Shown here one piece after another: positions 18,328-30,532 of a stretch of DNA of 64,000 nucleotides. The translations under genes and the position numbers were made by a program. Source of the stretch: Rhizobium sp. NZLR1 (GTDB taxonomy: Bacteria > Pseudomonadota > Alphaproteobacteria > Rhizobiales > Rhizobiaceae); NCBI RefSeq assembly GCF_017357385.1, contig NZ_CP071632.1, forward strand, positions 377,501-441,500, in the 5' to 3' direction. Every line of letters begins with the position of its first letter. Positions within the stretch are counted from its first letter, which is position 1. A model generated the notes under the pieces. The model ran no database searches, was not told the DNA's origin, and was given only the letters and a program-made list of their open reading frames with translations.

Positions 18328-18819
18328 TCAGCAGAGGGCGTCGATTTCCTCGTTGGTCAGCGTATCCGGCAACACGGTTACCGGGATCGGAAACGCCGCC
18401 GCGCGGCCGGCAACCGACGAAACCAGCGGTCCCGGACCTTCCTTCGCCGAACCGGCAGCCAGAACCAGGATCGCCACATCGCGGTCTTCCTCGATCACGG
18501 CGTTGATCTGTTCGGCCGCACTGCCCTCACGGATGACGACCTCAGGCTCGATGCCGATCGTCTCGCGCACGATCTGGGCGATCTTGGCAACGACCGCTTC
18601 GGCCTCTTCACGGGCTTCCGCCCGCATGATCGCCTCGACGCCGAGCCATTGCTGAAAATCCCCGTCGGGGATGACATAGAGCAGCACCAGCCCGCCATTG
18701 GAATTCTTCGCGCGCCGGCCGGCATAATGAACGGCGCGCTGGCATTCGGGTGTACCGTCGATCACCGCCATGAATTTGCGGCGATGACCTTCGAGCCGTG
18801 AGAGTCGCTTCGATACCAT
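18328..18819 (-). CDS. Universal stress protein, UspA family
   Basis: A single UspA domain of 163 residues. KFMAVIDGTPECQRAVHYAGRRA is the first strand and helix; LVLLYVIPDG follows; VVIREGSAAEQINAVIEED and DVAILVLAAGS form the later part. The last segment, [25 protein letters not shown], is G-rich and resembles the G-x2-G-x9-G(S/T) nucleotide loop, though spacing is loose, so ATP binding is uncertain. It lies between nfu and trpS; no partner is implied. Confidence 0.85.
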   Translation of the reverse strand: MVSKRLSRLEGHRRKFMAVIDGTPECQRAVHYAGRRAKNSNGGLVLLYVIPDGDFQQWLGVEAIMRAEAREEAEAVVAKIAQIVRETIGIEPEVVIREGSAAEQINAVIEEDRDVAILVLAAGSAKEGPGPLVSSVAGRAAAFPIPVTVLPDTLTNEEIDALC

Positions 18820-18894
18820 GGCGCGGACTCTGACACCCGAAGCGGAAAATTTGCAAGCCCAGTTTTTCCTCTTCTCCCCCCGGCAGAATGTTCC

Positions 18895-18939
18895 CTTCTC
18901 CCCAGACGAAGGTCCCCTTCGCCCCTGGGTGGGGAGAAG
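18895..18939. repeat. Short CTTCTCCCC/GGGGAGAAG palindrome
   Basis: CTTCTCCCC and GGGGAGAAG flank a C/G-rich centre in the trpS-usp gap. It appears to be a shortened relative of the palindromic repeats at 21224 and 27209, which carry the same arms. Confidence 0.45.
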
Positions 18940-18951
18940 AACAGATCACCC

Positions 18952-20016
18952 TCAGTAGAGGAAGCCGATGACGTCGCGGACCTGGCTCATCGTCACCTCG
19001 GCGCGGGCCCTGGCGCGTTCGCCGCCCTTGCGCAGGATCGCGTCGATATGGCTGGTGTCGTCCATCAGCCGGCGCATCTCGCCGGTGATCGGCGCCATCA
19101 CATGGATGGCGAGATCGACCAGTGCCGGCTTGAATACGGAGAACTGCTGGCCGCCGAATTCGGCAAGCACGTCGGCCTTCGACTTGTCGGCAAGGGCCGC
19201 ATAGATTGCTACCAGATTGTCGGCTTCCGGGCGGCCCTGCAGCCCGTCGATCTCGCTCGGCAGGCCGTCCGGATCGGTCTTTGCCTTGCGGATCTTCTTC
19301 GAGATCGCGTCCTCGTCGTCCATCAGGTTGATGCGGGAGAGGTCGGAAGGGTCGGATTTCGACATTTTCTTGGTGCCGTCACGCAGCGACATGACGCGCG
19401 GCGCCGGCCCGCCGATCAGCGGTTCGACCATCGGGAAATAGGCATGCACCGGCTCGTTGCCGACGGTGATGTCGACCCCATAACCGGTCCTGCTGATATG
19501 CTCGGCATAATCGAGGTTGAACTTCATCGCGATGTCGCGGGCAAGCTCCAGATGCTGCTTTTGATCCTCACCGACAGGCACATGGGTGGCGCGATAGACG
19601 AGAATGTCGGCGGCCATCAGGCTAGGATAGGCGTAGAGACCGAGCGAAGCCTGTTCGCGATCCTTGCCGGCCTTGTCCTTGAATTGCGTCATGCGGTTCA
19701 TCCAGCCGATGCGGGCGACGCAATTGAAGATCCAGGCAAGTTCGGCATGCTGCGGCACGGCCGACTGGTTGAAGACGATATGCTTTTCCGGATCGATGCC
19801 GGCGGCGATGAAGGCGGCGGCGATCGAGCGCGTCTGGCTCGGCATGTCCTCATGCACGAGCTGGGCGGTGAGCGCATGCATGTCGACGACGCAGTAGATG
19901 CAGTCATTGCCGTCCTGCAGCGCCACGAACCGCCGGATGGCGCCGAGATAATTGCCGAGATGCAGATTGCCGGTCGGCTGCACGCCGGAGAATACGAGTT
20001 TCTTGAATTCGCTCAT
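18952..20016 (-). CDS. trpS: Tryptophanyl-tRNA synthetase
   Basis: TrpS charges tRNA-Trp. Of 354 residues, the N terminus [19 protein letters not shown] holds the HIGH-class motif (as HLGN), [16 protein letters not shown] is the conserved dimer and substrate region, and KMSKSDPSD (about residue 215) is an exact KMSKS loop. It is a single-copy class I synthetase. In Rhizobiales it usually follows murJ; here the IS110 element and a small peptidase gene lie between them. Confidence 0.95.
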   Translation of the reverse strand: MSEFKKLVFSGVQPTGNLHLGNYLGAIRRFVALQDGNDCIYCVVDMHALTAQLVHEDMPSQTRSIAAAFIAAGIDPEKHIVFNQSAVPQHAELAWIFNCVARIGWMNRMTQFKDKAGKDREQASLGLYAYPSLMAADILVYRATHVPVGEDQKQHLELARDIAMKFNLDYAEHISRTGYGVDITVGNEPVHAYFPMVEPLIGGPAPRVMSLRDGTKKMSKSDPSDLSRINLMDDEDAISKKIRKAKTDPDGLPSEIDGLQGRPEADNLVAIYAALADKSKADVLAEFGGQQFSVFKPALVDLAIHVMAPITGEMRRLMDDTSHIDAILRKGGERARARAEVTMSQVRDVIGFLY

Positions 20017-20138
20017 GTCGTCCTCAATAGGCTGGTGGAGGGCCCACAGCTTTTAGATGGCTGCATTTGCAACAGGGCTTTCGCCCGTGTTGCTAACGCC
20101 GCGGCTTATGCACGGGCAACCGGCCGCAATCAAGGGGT

Positions 20139-20549
20139 TCAGCCTGCGGCATGCTGGATCAGATCGAAGCTGTTGCCGTAGGGATCGGCAAACACCGCAA
20201 CCGTGCCGTAGACCTCATGTCGCGGCTCTTCCAGAAAGCGCACGCCGGCCGCAAGCAGTGCGGCATGGTCGCGGGCAAAATCGTCGGTCTTCAGAAAGAA
20301 GCCGACACGGCCGCCGGTCTGATTGCCGATCGCCGCGCGCTGCGTCGCATCTGCCGCCTGCGCCAGCAGAAACGCGGCTCCATCTCCAACCATGGCCCCA
20401 CCCTTCGGCTTCACCACCACCCAGCGCTTCCCCTCCAGCTGCGTCTCGTCCTGCAGGCAGTCGAAACCGAGGCAATCGCAATAGAAAGCCTTGGCGCGGT
20501 CGTAGTCGTCGACGACGAGGGTGACGAGGAAAAGCGACTGGATCGTCAT
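20139..20549 (-). CDS. VOC/glyoxalase-fold protein
   Basis: A 136-residue protein of the YeaC/bleomycin-resistance-like group: LFLVTLVVDDYDRAKAFYCDCLGF at the N terminus, KRWVVVKPKGGAMVGDGAAF in the first module, GRVGFFLKTDDFARDHAALLAAGVRF in the second, and VAVFADPYGNSFDLIQ ending with the usual FxDPxGN strand. Substrate unknown. The ATG at 20549 is chosen because the longer upstream reading adds sequence with no family resemblance. No operon partner. Confidence 0.78.
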   Translation of the reverse strand: MTIQSLFLVTLVVDDYDRAKAFYCDCLGFDCLQDETQLEGKRWVVVKPKGGAMVGDGAAFLLAQAADATQRAAIGNQTGGRVGFFLKTDDFARDHAALLAAGVRFLEEPRHEVYGTVAVFADPYGNSFDLIQHAAG

Positions 20550-20737
20550 GTTATATCTCCCGATTGAGACGTTTATTCCAATTTGGATCGGCGATATCCA
20601 CGGTTTTAAGCCAAAATGATCAAGCTGATTACTCATAATTGAGTATAAAATTTCACAGAAAAGCTTTTATTGAAATGAAAATCCTCTACCGCGCAGTAGC
20701 GGCCCAATGGTCGCCGCGTCAACCGCCCGGAGGGACC

Positions 20738-21166
20738 ATGCAGAACGCCAGTTTGCTCGCCATGGCAGGCCTTTTCGCCCTACAATCAGCAACCAACGCC
20801 GTCGGTCAAGACAGCAAACGACCGGTCCTCCATCTTCCCAGCCAGGATGCACGCCTCGCCTATACGGTCCAGACCGTCAGTGTTCGTGCCGGTTGTTTTC
20901 CCGAGCGTCTTCGGGCGGTCCTGTCGCATATCGCCGCAAAAACCGGGCGCCGGCCAATGATCACCTCCGGCCTCCGGCCGCATCCCAGCCGCCATGGATC
21001 CCTGCACGGAAAATGCCTGGCGGCCGATATCAGAATGCCGGGCCTCTCGGAGCGCATCATCATCGCGGCCGCCAGAAGTGCGCCTGGCATTGGCGGCATC
21101 GGCACCTATTGCAACGGTATCGTTCATGTCGACGTCGGACCGCAGCGGCGATGGGTCGATTGTTAA
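20738..21166 (+). CDS. Small secreted M15-type peptidase-like protein
   Basis: The 142-residue product has a probable signal peptide (NASLLAMAGLFALQSATNAVGQ) and then a compact domain with SGLRPHPSRHGSLHG, CLAADIRMPG and GIVHVDVGP. HGxxHGxxxAxD and HVD match the zinc-binding pattern of M15A/YcbK-like D,D-peptidases that cut peptidoglycan peptides. Three spaced cysteines could form disulfides in the periplasm. The ATG at 20738 is preceded by GGAGGG; an upstream start at 20639 would bury this site and the signal peptide. A murein role is inferred. It lies next to the IS110 element. Confidence 0.75.
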   Translation: MQNASLLAMAGLFALQSATNAVGQDSKRPVLHLPSQDARLAYTVQTVSVRAGCFPERLRAVLSHIAAKTGRRPMITSGLRPHPSRHGSLHGKCLAADIRMPGLSERIIIAAARSAPGIGGIGTYCNGIVHVDVGPQRRWVDC

Positions 21167-21223
21167 GGCAGGTGCTGCTCGGCCTTGTGCAATGGTTGTC
21201 CGGGTTTTGCCCTCAAGATTGCG

Positions 21224-21374
21224 CCTCACCCTAACCCCACCAGGGCCGAGCCAACGGTCTCGACCCGTCCTTCGGACCCCCGTAAAAAACGGGGAGAGGG
21301 GACGTGCCCTGCGAAATGCTGGTGAGGAACAGAGGGGTTGCCGCTATCCCCTTCGCCCCGCAAGCGGGGAGAGC
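21224..21374. repeat. Palindromic intergenic repeat, left part (interrupted by the IS)
   Basis: It begins CCTCACCCTAACCC and reads through CGGGGAGAGGGGACGTGCCC to CGCAAGCGGGGAGAGC. The same element, inverted and intact, is at 27209-27346. The missing end, TGCCGGCAGGCGGATGAGG, resumes at 22521, beyond the IS. Confidence 0.75.
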
Positions 21375-21388
21375 GACTGTCTTATTTG

Positions 21389-24146
<2,758 letters not shown>

Positions 24147-24170
24147 TCGTGGGGGCTCATGCTTGGTCGC

Positions 24171-27077
24171 TCATGCGGGGGAATCGGCTTTCTTTTCGGC
24201 TGAGGGCAATGTCCGGGCGGTGGCAGCCGGCGCGATGATGCCGGAAGGCATGCGCTCACGCAGCTCGTCTTCCTCCTCGGCCATGACGGCCTTCATTCGG
24301 GCGGTGATGTTGGCGCGCTTGCTGTCGCCGGAGATCTTCTGGCCGACCAGATCGGTGACGTAGAAAGTGTCGATCACCTTTTCGCCGAAGGTGGTGATGC
24401 GGGCCGACTGGATGTCGAGCGACAGGTCGGAGAGCACGGCGGTGATTTCCGACAGCAGCCCCGGCCGGTCGAGGCATTCGACCTCGATGACCGTGAACTT
24501 GTTCGACAGGCTGTTGGTGATGTTGACCGACGGCGGAATGACGAAGGCCTTGTTCTTCTTGCGGTGGCGCGCGCGCGTGGCGATCACCTCGGGCAGCCGC
24601 TTGCGGCCGGACAGCACGTCCTCGATCATCCGTCCGATCGTCGCGGCCCGGCGCAGCTCGTCGGCATCGTCGGCAAATTCGCGGCTGACATGGATGGTGT
24701 CGAGCGCCCGCCCGTCCGACGTCGTGAAGATCTGCGCGTCGACGATGTTGGCTCCGGCCGCAGCACACGCCCCGGCGATGACGGCGAGCAGGCGCGGATG
24801 GTCGGGCGACAGCACGGTGATCTCGGTGATCGCATGGAAACTGTCGGTGCGCACCGTGGTGGCCAGCGCCTGGCCGGATTTGTCGGCCTGGCGGATGAAG
24901 TGGGCGTGGCGGATCTGGTCTTCCAGCGGCACGGAGAGCAGATAGGGCTGGTAGTGCAGCTTGGTATAGGTATTGCGGTCCTTCTGGCTCCAGTCGGCGA
25001 GTGCCGAATGCAGCGCCTCGGCGGCGGCACCGGCACGCTCCTTGCGGGAGACCTCCGAAAAACCGCCGGCCAGCAGCAGCTCGGTTTCGTAGTAGAGCGT
25101 GCGCAGCAACTGGCCCTTCCAACCGTTCCAGACGCCCGGACCGACGGCGCGGATATCGCAGATCGTCAGGATCAACAGCATCTTCAACCGGTCGAGCGAC
25201 TGTACGCGGTCGGCAAAATCGGTAATCGTCTTGCGATCGGTGAGGTCGCGGGTCTGCGCCACCATCGACATGGTCAGATGTTCCTCGATCAGCCAGACGA
25301 CGATTTCCGTCTGCTTCTGCGACAGACCGAAGCGGCTGCAGAGCTTGCGGGCGACGCGGGCGCCGGCGATCGAATGATCCTCCTGGCGGCCCTTGGCGAT
25401 GTCGTGCAGCAGAACGGCGACATAAAGCGCCTCGCGATCCTCGATGCCTGAGAACAGCTTGTTGGCGAGCGGATGCAGATCCTCGGAGCGTCCCTGGTCG
25501 ATCTCGGAGAGAACGTCGACGGTGCGGATCAGATGTTCGTCCACCGTATAGTGGTGATACATGTTGAACTGCATCATCGCGACGATCTTGCCGAATTCGG
25601 GAATGAAGCGGCCGAGCACGCCGGCCTCGTTCATCCGCCGCAGGATGAGCGCCGGATCGCGCTTCGACGTCAGGATCGACATGAACAGGCGGTTCGCCTC
25701 GTCGTTTTCCCGCAGATTATTATCGATCAGCGCCAGCGAACGGGTGACACGTTTCAGCGCGTCCGGGTGGAATTCCAGCCCGTTGATGTCGGCGACGTGG
25801 AAGAGCCGGAGGATGCTGACCGGATCGCGCTTGAAGACCTCAGCGTCGGCAAGCGCGATGCGGCCGCGGTCCTCGACGAATTCGACGCTGCCGGCGATCT
25901 TGCGATTGCGATGGGTGAAGCGGCTAATGACGCCGGTGAGGCCCGGGATCGACTTCGCCTGCTGGTCTTCGAGCGCGGCGCAGAGGATGCGGGTGAGGTC
26001 GCCGACATCCTTGGCGACGAGGAAATAGTGCTTCATGAAGCGCTCGACCGCCGAAAGGCCCGGGCGGGTGTGATAGCCGAAGGCTTCGGCGATCTCGCGC
26101 TGGATGTCGAACGACAGACGCTCCTCGGCCTTGCCGGTCAGGAAGTGCATATGGCAGCGCACCGCCCAGAGAAAATCGTCGGCTTTCTCAAGCAGACGGT
26201 ATTCGTGCTTCGACAGCACGCCGAGCTTGACCAGCTCCGCCTGGTCGCGCACGTGATAATAATATTTCGAGATCCAGAACAGCGTGTGCAGGTCGCGAAG
26301 CCCGCCCTTGCCTTCCTTGACGTTCGGTTCGACGAGATAGCGCGTATCACCCGCCTTGCGGTGGCGCTCGTCGCGCTCGGCAAGCTTGGCAGCGATGAAT
26401 TCCGGGCCGGTACCAGTGACGATTTCCTTGTCGAAGCGGGTCTCGAGTTCGGTTTCCAGCCGTTGCAGGCCGCAGATGTAGCGCATCTCCAGGATGGCGG
26501 TGCGGATCGTCATGTCGGACTTGGAAAGCGCGATGCATTCCTCCACCGTGCGGGTGGCGTGGCCGACCTTGAAGCCCATGTCCCAGAGCACGTAGAGCAT
26601 GAATTCGACCGCCTTGTGCGTCTCTTCCGCCGGCCTCGGCGGGAAGAGGAAAAGCAGGTCGATATCGGAGCCGGGCGCCAGCGTGTCGCGACCGTAGCCG
26701 CCGACGGCGGTGACCGCGAACTTGTCCTTCTGCTGTGGAAAGATATGGGCGGTGGCGAAATTGTAGAGGACAGTGATGATCTGATCCTGCAGCCAGGAAA
26801 TCCGGTAGGCGCAATTCAGCCCGCCGCCATCGGCCATCAGTGCGGCCCGCGCCTTCTGCCGGCCTTCGGTGCTTGCCTTTTTCAATACGGCGAGAAGATC
26901 GGCGCGCAGCACGTCGGGTCGGTTGCGGTTGGCCTCGCCAACGGCGTCGCACTGCTTCTGCAAGAATTCGACGTCAAGGATATGAGAAAAATCAAGCTCG
27001 CGCATCGCTTTCGCCGGGGTGGTTTCCTGTTCATGCCGGACGGCCTGATCCTGGCTCGCCTCGTGTTTCGTCTGCAT
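24171..27077 (-). CDS. glnD: Protein-PII uridylyltransferase/uridylyl-removing enzyme GlnD
   Basis: GlnD senses glutamine and controls PII proteins by adding or removing UMP, setting nitrogen status for GlnE and the Ntr system. The 968 residues show the nucleotidyltransferase motif [20 protein letters not shown] (about residue 120), an HD domain with [14 protein letters not shown] (about residue 565), and two C-terminal ACT domains ([17 protein letters not shown] and [17 protein letters not shown]). The start codon is not certain; an in-frame ATG 24 codons in ([11 protein letters not shown]) is a second option. It lies between mutS and murJ, both co-directional. Confidence 0.95.
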   Translation of the reverse strand: MQTKHEASQDQAVRHEQETTPAKAMRELDFSHILDVEFLQKQCDAVGEANRNRPDVLRADLLAVLKKASTEGRQKARAALMADGGGLNCAYRISWLQDQIITVLYNFATAHIFPQQKDKFAVTAVGGYGRDTLAPGSDIDLLFLFPPRPAEETHKAVEFMLYVLWDMGFKVGHATRTVEECIALSKSDMTIRTAILEMRYICGLQRLETELETRFDKEIVTGTGPEFIAAKLAERDERHRKAGDTRYLVEPNVKEGKGGLRDLHTLFWISKYYYHVRDQAELVKLGVLSKHEYRLLEKADDFLWAVRCHMHFLTGKAEERLSFDIQREIAEAFGYHTRPGLSAVERFMKHYFLVAKDVGDLTRILCAALEDQQAKSIPGLTGVISRFTHRNRKIAGSVEFVEDRGRIALADAEVFKRDPVSILRLFHVADINGLEFHPDALKRVTRSLALIDNNLRENDEANRLFMSILTSKRDPALILRRMNEAGVLGRFIPEFGKIVAMMQFNMYHHYTVDEHLIRTVDVLSEIDQGRSEDLHPLANKLFSGIEDREALYVAVLLHDIAKGRQEDHSIAGARVARKLCSRFGLSQKQTEIVVWLIEEHLTMSMVAQTRDLTDRKTITDFADRVQSLDRLKMLLILTICDIRAVGPGVWNGWKGQLLRTLYYETELLLAGGFSEVSRKERAGAAAEALHSALADWSQKDRNTYTKLHYQPYLLSVPLEDQIRHAHFIRQADKSGQALATTVRTDSFHAITEITVLSPDHPRLLAVIAGACAAAGANIVDAQIFTTSDGRALDTIHVSREFADDADELRRAATIGRMIEDVLSGRKRLPEVIATRARHRKKNKAFVIPPSVNITNSLSNKFTVIEVECLDRPGLLSEITAVLSDLSLDIQSARITTFGEKVIDTFYVTDLVGQKISGDSKRANITARMKAVMAEEEDELRERMPSGIIAPAATARTLPSAEKKADSPA

Positions 27078-27208
27078 GCGCTATAATCCCTTTATCAGGC
27101 GATTGACACGCGCCCTCATACTGCAAGAACCTTTAAATTTGGCGAAATGGTGTTGGTAAGCCGCGCGACAGCCTGACACCACGTTGGGTCAGGAGATTGC
27201 CGAAACCA

Positions 27209-27346
27209 GCCCCTCATCCGCCTGCCGGCAGCTTCTCCCCGTAAACGGGGCGAAGGGAGATAGCCGCGCCCTCTCCGTTTCTCGCCTGTCTCTCGCAGGG
27301 CACGTCCACTCGCCCCGTTTACGGGGAGAGGGTTAGGGTGAGGGGC
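27209..27346. repeat. Intact palindromic intergenic repeat (GGGGAGAG type)
   Basis: Reads GCCCCTCATCCGCCTGCCGG, CTTCTCCCCGTAAACGGGGC, then CGCCCCGTTTACGGGGAGAG to GGTTAGGGTGAGGGGC. Internal hairpins form from CCCCGTAAACGGGG. It is the intact counterpart of the IS-split copy at 21224-22542, in inverted orientation. It fills most of the 325-base gap between glnD and the next gene; I see nothing else there. Confidence 0.8.
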
Positions 27347-27402
27347 AGTCACAGGCGCAAGCTGAACAGCAGTGGCGCAACAGCTGGCGTTTCCCCGAAC
27401 GC

Positions 27403-27678
27403 TCAAAGGGCGGCCCGCGCATTCAGCAAATGCAGCACCTGCCGTGTCTCTCTCATGATCTCCTCAAGCGACTGCCGGTCGCATTCGCGATAACCTGCCT
27501 TGGCGATCGACGTTCCGAGCTCCGAGATCATAGCGCAACAGCGGGTAATTTTCAGCATGCCGATCGGCGACGTCCAGCCGCGCGCATTGCGATCGGCATC
27601 GGCGCGCCGCATCGTATCGAGCATCGAGCAGATGAGCGAGAGGCGCTCCGTTTCGCGAATCAGCTTTTCCATGAACAT
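27403..27678 (-). CDS. Small helical protein of unknown function
   Basis: A 91-residue product between mutS and glnD on the same strand, 14 bases past the mutS stop. It looks soluble and mostly helical (LIRETERLSLICSMLDTMRRA, SLEEIMRETRQVLHLLNARAAL), with five cysteines or so scattered and no recognisable motif. Two ATG codons, 27678 and 27672, are possible. Position within a gene string and codon use like its neighbours argue that it is real. I do not recognise the family. Confidence 0.6.
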   Translation of the reverse strand: MFMEKLIRETERLSLICSMLDTMRRADADRNARGWTSPIGMLKITRCCAMISELGTSIAKAGYRECDRQSLEEIMRETRQVLHLLNARAAL

Positions 27679-27692
27679 CGCGTACCGCTGCC

Positions 27693-30419
27693 CTATTTCA
27701 GTTTCTTCTTGAGGTCGTAAAGTGCATCCATTGCCTCGCGCGGCGTCATGTCGTCAAGGCTCATCGCCTTCAGCGCCTCCTCGACCTTGGACGGTCCGCG
27801 AGCCGTGTCTTCGCGGCGCACCGCCACCTGGAAGAGCGGCAGGTCGTCGATCAGCTGGCTCGCGGGGTTCTTGCGGTCGGCATCCTCCAGACGGGTCAGC
27901 ACATCGCGGGCTCGTGTCACGACTGAAGCCGGAAGCCCGGCAAGGCGGGCGACCTGGATGCCGTAGGAGCGGTCTGCCGCACCCGGACCGACCTCATGCA
28001 GGAAAATGACGTCGCCGTCCCATTCCTTGACCCGCATCGTGGCGTTCGACAGCCGGCCGAGCTTTTCCGAAAGCACGGTCAGCTCATGGAAATGCGTGGC
28101 GAAGAGGCCGCGGCAGCGGTTGGCTTCATGCAGGTGCTCGACGGAGGCCCAGGCGATCGACAGGCCGTCGAAGGTGGCGGTGCCGCGGCCGATCTCGTCG
28201 AGGATGACCAGCGAACGGTCGCTCGCCTGGTTGAGGATCGCAGCTGTTTCGACCATCTCGACCATGAAGGTGGAGCGCCCGCGGGCTAGGTCGTCGGAGG
28301 CGCCGACGCGCGAGAAAAGCCGGTCGACGATGCCGATATGGGCTGATGTTGCCGGTACGAAGCAGCCCATCTGCGCCAGGATGGCGATCAGCGCGTTCTG
28401 CCGCAGGAAGGTCGACTTGCCGCCCATGTTCGGCCCGGTCAACAGCCAGATCGCGCCGTCCCTGTCGCCGGTCTTCGGCGAGAGATCGCAATTGTTGGCG
28501 ACAAACGGCCCGCCCGCCTGCCGCCGCAGCGCCTGCTCGACGACCGGATGGCGCCCGCCTTCGATGGCAAACATCCTTGAGCCGTCGACCTGTGGGCGGC
28601 AATAGGCCTGCTCTTCGGCGAGAAGCGCCAGTCCTGCGGCAACATCGATGACGGCAAGCGCCCGGGCGCCGGATTTGATCGCCTCGGCTTCCGCAACCAC
28701 GGCCGCCGTCATCTTCTCGAAGGCGGCGAACTCGATCGTCAGCGCCCGGTCGGCGGCGTTGGCGATGCGGCTTTCGAGATCGGCAAGTTCGGTGGTGGTG
28801 AAGCGCATCGCGCTCGCCATCGTCTGGCGGTGGATGAAGCGGGCCTTGGCTTCAGCCGTCTCCGTCATCGGCGAGGCATTGCCGGCGGTGACCTCGATGA
28901 AATAGCCGAGGATGTTGTTGTGCTTGATCTTCAGCGACCGGATGCCGGTCTCCTCGGCATATTGCAATTGCAGGCCGGCGATCACCCGCCGCGACTGGTC
29001 GCGCAGTGCCCGCACTTCGTCGAGCTCGGCGCTGGCGCCGTCGCGCAGGAACCCGCCGTCGCGTTTCAACAGCGGCAGTTCGTCGGCGAGTGTCTCGGCC
29101 AGCAGGGTTTCGAGCGTTGCGGGTAGGGCTTGCAGCGCGGACAGCGCCTGGCCGAGTTCTTCAGGCAACATCGCGCTGGCGAGCATGGCCGCAACTTCGC
29201 TCGCCGCTTGAAGTCCCTGGCGGATCGCCGCGAGATCGCGCGGACCGCCGCGGTCGAGCGCCAGCCGCGACAGCGCCCGCGGCATGTCCGGCACATGTTT
29301 CAGCGTGTCGCGCAGATTGCCGCAGAGCAGAGGCTCGTCGATCAGGAAGCCGATCGAGTCGAGTCGAGCATTGATGCGGACGGGGTCGGTCAGCGGCGAC
29401 ATCAATCGCTCGGCAAGAAGCCGCGCCCCGCCGCCGGTGACGGTGCGGTCGATCGCTTTCAGGAGCGAGCCGTTGCGGTCGCCAGACAGCGTCCGGGCAA
29501 GTTCCAGATTGGCGCGGGTGGCGGGGTCGATGAACAGCGTCGAAGCCGCACTTTCCCGCTCCGGCTTTCCAAGCGGCGGCCGCTCGGCGATCTGCGTCTT
29601 CTCGACATAAGCGACGGCGGCCGCCGCTGCCGCCACCTCGGCGCGCGAGAAGGTGCCGAAGCCGTCGAGCGTCGCGACGCCGAAATAACGCGCGATCCGG
29701 CTTTCGGCGCTGGCGCTGTCGAAGAGCACGGAAGGCTGGGGCACCGCGGTGCGGCCGAGCACATCGAAGACCGGCTTCAGTTCCGGATCGTGGAAGATCG
29801 TGTCGGGCAGGATGAGCTCGCGCGGATCGATGCGCAGGATATCGGCAAGCAGCCGCGAGGCTTCGGTCTCGGCCAGTCGGAAGACGCCTGTGGAAATATC
29901 GATCCAGGCTAGCGCCAGCAAGGGTTCTGCCCCGCTGCGAATGCGGGTCAGCGCCATCAGATAGTTGGATTCCGAGGGCGAAAGCAGCTTTTCCTCGGTG
30001 ATCGTGCCTGGCGTGACCAAGCGGACGACATCGCGCTTGACGACGGATTTGCCGCCGCGTTTTTTCGCTTCGGCCGGATCCTCGATCTGCTCGCAGACGG
30101 CGACGCGGAAACCGAGTGAAATCAGCTTCTGCAGATAATCGTCGGCCGCATGCACCGGAACGCCGCACATCGGGATGTCCTGGCCCATGTGCTGGCCTCG
30201 CTTCGTCAGCGTGATGCCGAGCGAGCGTGAGGCTTCCAGCGCATCTTCGAAGAACAGCTCGTAGAAATCACCCATGCGATAAAAGAGCAGCGAACCCGGA
30301 TTGTTCGCCTTGATCTCGATATATTGCTCCATCATCGGCGTCGCCGAGGCACGGCTTTCCGCCGTGGCAAGCTCGGCAGCCGAAAAGGCCTCATTCCCTG
30401 TGTCGATGCGTGCGTTCAC
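27693..30419 (-). CDS. mutS: DNA mismatch repair protein MutS
   Basis: MutS binds mismatches and triggers repair with MutL. The 908-residue protein has the mismatch-reading motif [19 protein letters not shown] (Phe-x-Glu near residue 53), [14 protein letters not shown] before it, the Walker [18 protein letters not shown] (about residue 660), the Walker [16 protein letters not shown] and the late ATHFHELT. Length is somewhat above the E. coli protein, with an extended N terminus as in other rhizobia. It starts the mutS-(small protein)-glnD-murJ direction and is divergent from tme. Confidence 0.95.
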   Translation of the reverse strand: MNARIDTGNEAFSAAELATAESRASATPMMEQYIEIKANNPGSLLFYRMGDFYELFFEDALEASRSLGITLTKRGQHMGQDIPMCGVPVHAADDYLQKLISLGFRVAVCEQIEDPAEAKKRGGKSVVKRDVVRLVTPGTITEEKLLSPSESNYLMALTRIRSGAEPLLALAWIDISTGVFRLAETEASRLLADILRIDPRELILPDTIFHDPELKPVFDVLGRTAVPQPSVLFDSASAESRIARYFGVATLDGFGTFSRAEVAAAAAAVAYVEKTQIAERPPLGKPERESAASTLFIDPATRANLELARTLSGDRNGSLLKAIDRTVTGGGARLLAERLMSPLTDPVRINARLDSIGFLIDEPLLCGNLRDTLKHVPDMPRALSRLALDRGGPRDLAAIRQGLQAASEVAAMLASAMLPEELGQALSALQALPATLETLLAETLADELPLLKRDGGFLRDGASAELDEVRALRDQSRRVIAGLQLQYAEETGIRSLKIKHNNILGYFIEVTAGNASPMTETAEAKARFIHRQTMASAMRFTTTELADLESRIANAADRALTIEFAAFEKMTAAVVAEAEAIKSGARALAVIDVAAGLALLAEEQAYCRPQVDGSRMFAIEGGRHPVVEQALRRQAGGPFVANNCDLSPKTGDRDGAIWLLTGPNMGGKSTFLRQNALIAILAQMGCFVPATSAHIGIVDRLFSRVGASDDLARGRSTFMVEMVETAAILNQASDRSLVILDEIGRGTATFDGLSIAWASVEHLHEANRCRGLFATHFHELTVLSEKLGRLSNATMRVKEWDGDVIFLHEVGPGAADRSYGIQVARLAGLPASVVTRARDVLTRLEDADRKNPASQLIDDLPLFQVAVRREDTARGPSKVEEALKAMSLDDMTPREAMDALYDLKKKLK

Positions 30420-30532
30420 GGAGGTGCGGTTTTTCCCAAAAAAACAGGTGCCAACCCTATCCGCGCGCCGCTATAGATGACAACAGCATTTGAGGAAGAG
30501 CAAAGCGTCGCCCACAAGACGTTGGAGGATTT

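Noticed and set aside
25473..27086. Long open frame on the plus strand (537 codons) antisense to glnD
   Set aside because: No recognisable family, arginine/aspartate-rich shadow composition of high-GC genes, and glnD on the other strand is unmistakable. The same holds for the long antisense frames over murJ (22434-24203) and tme (30569-32653).
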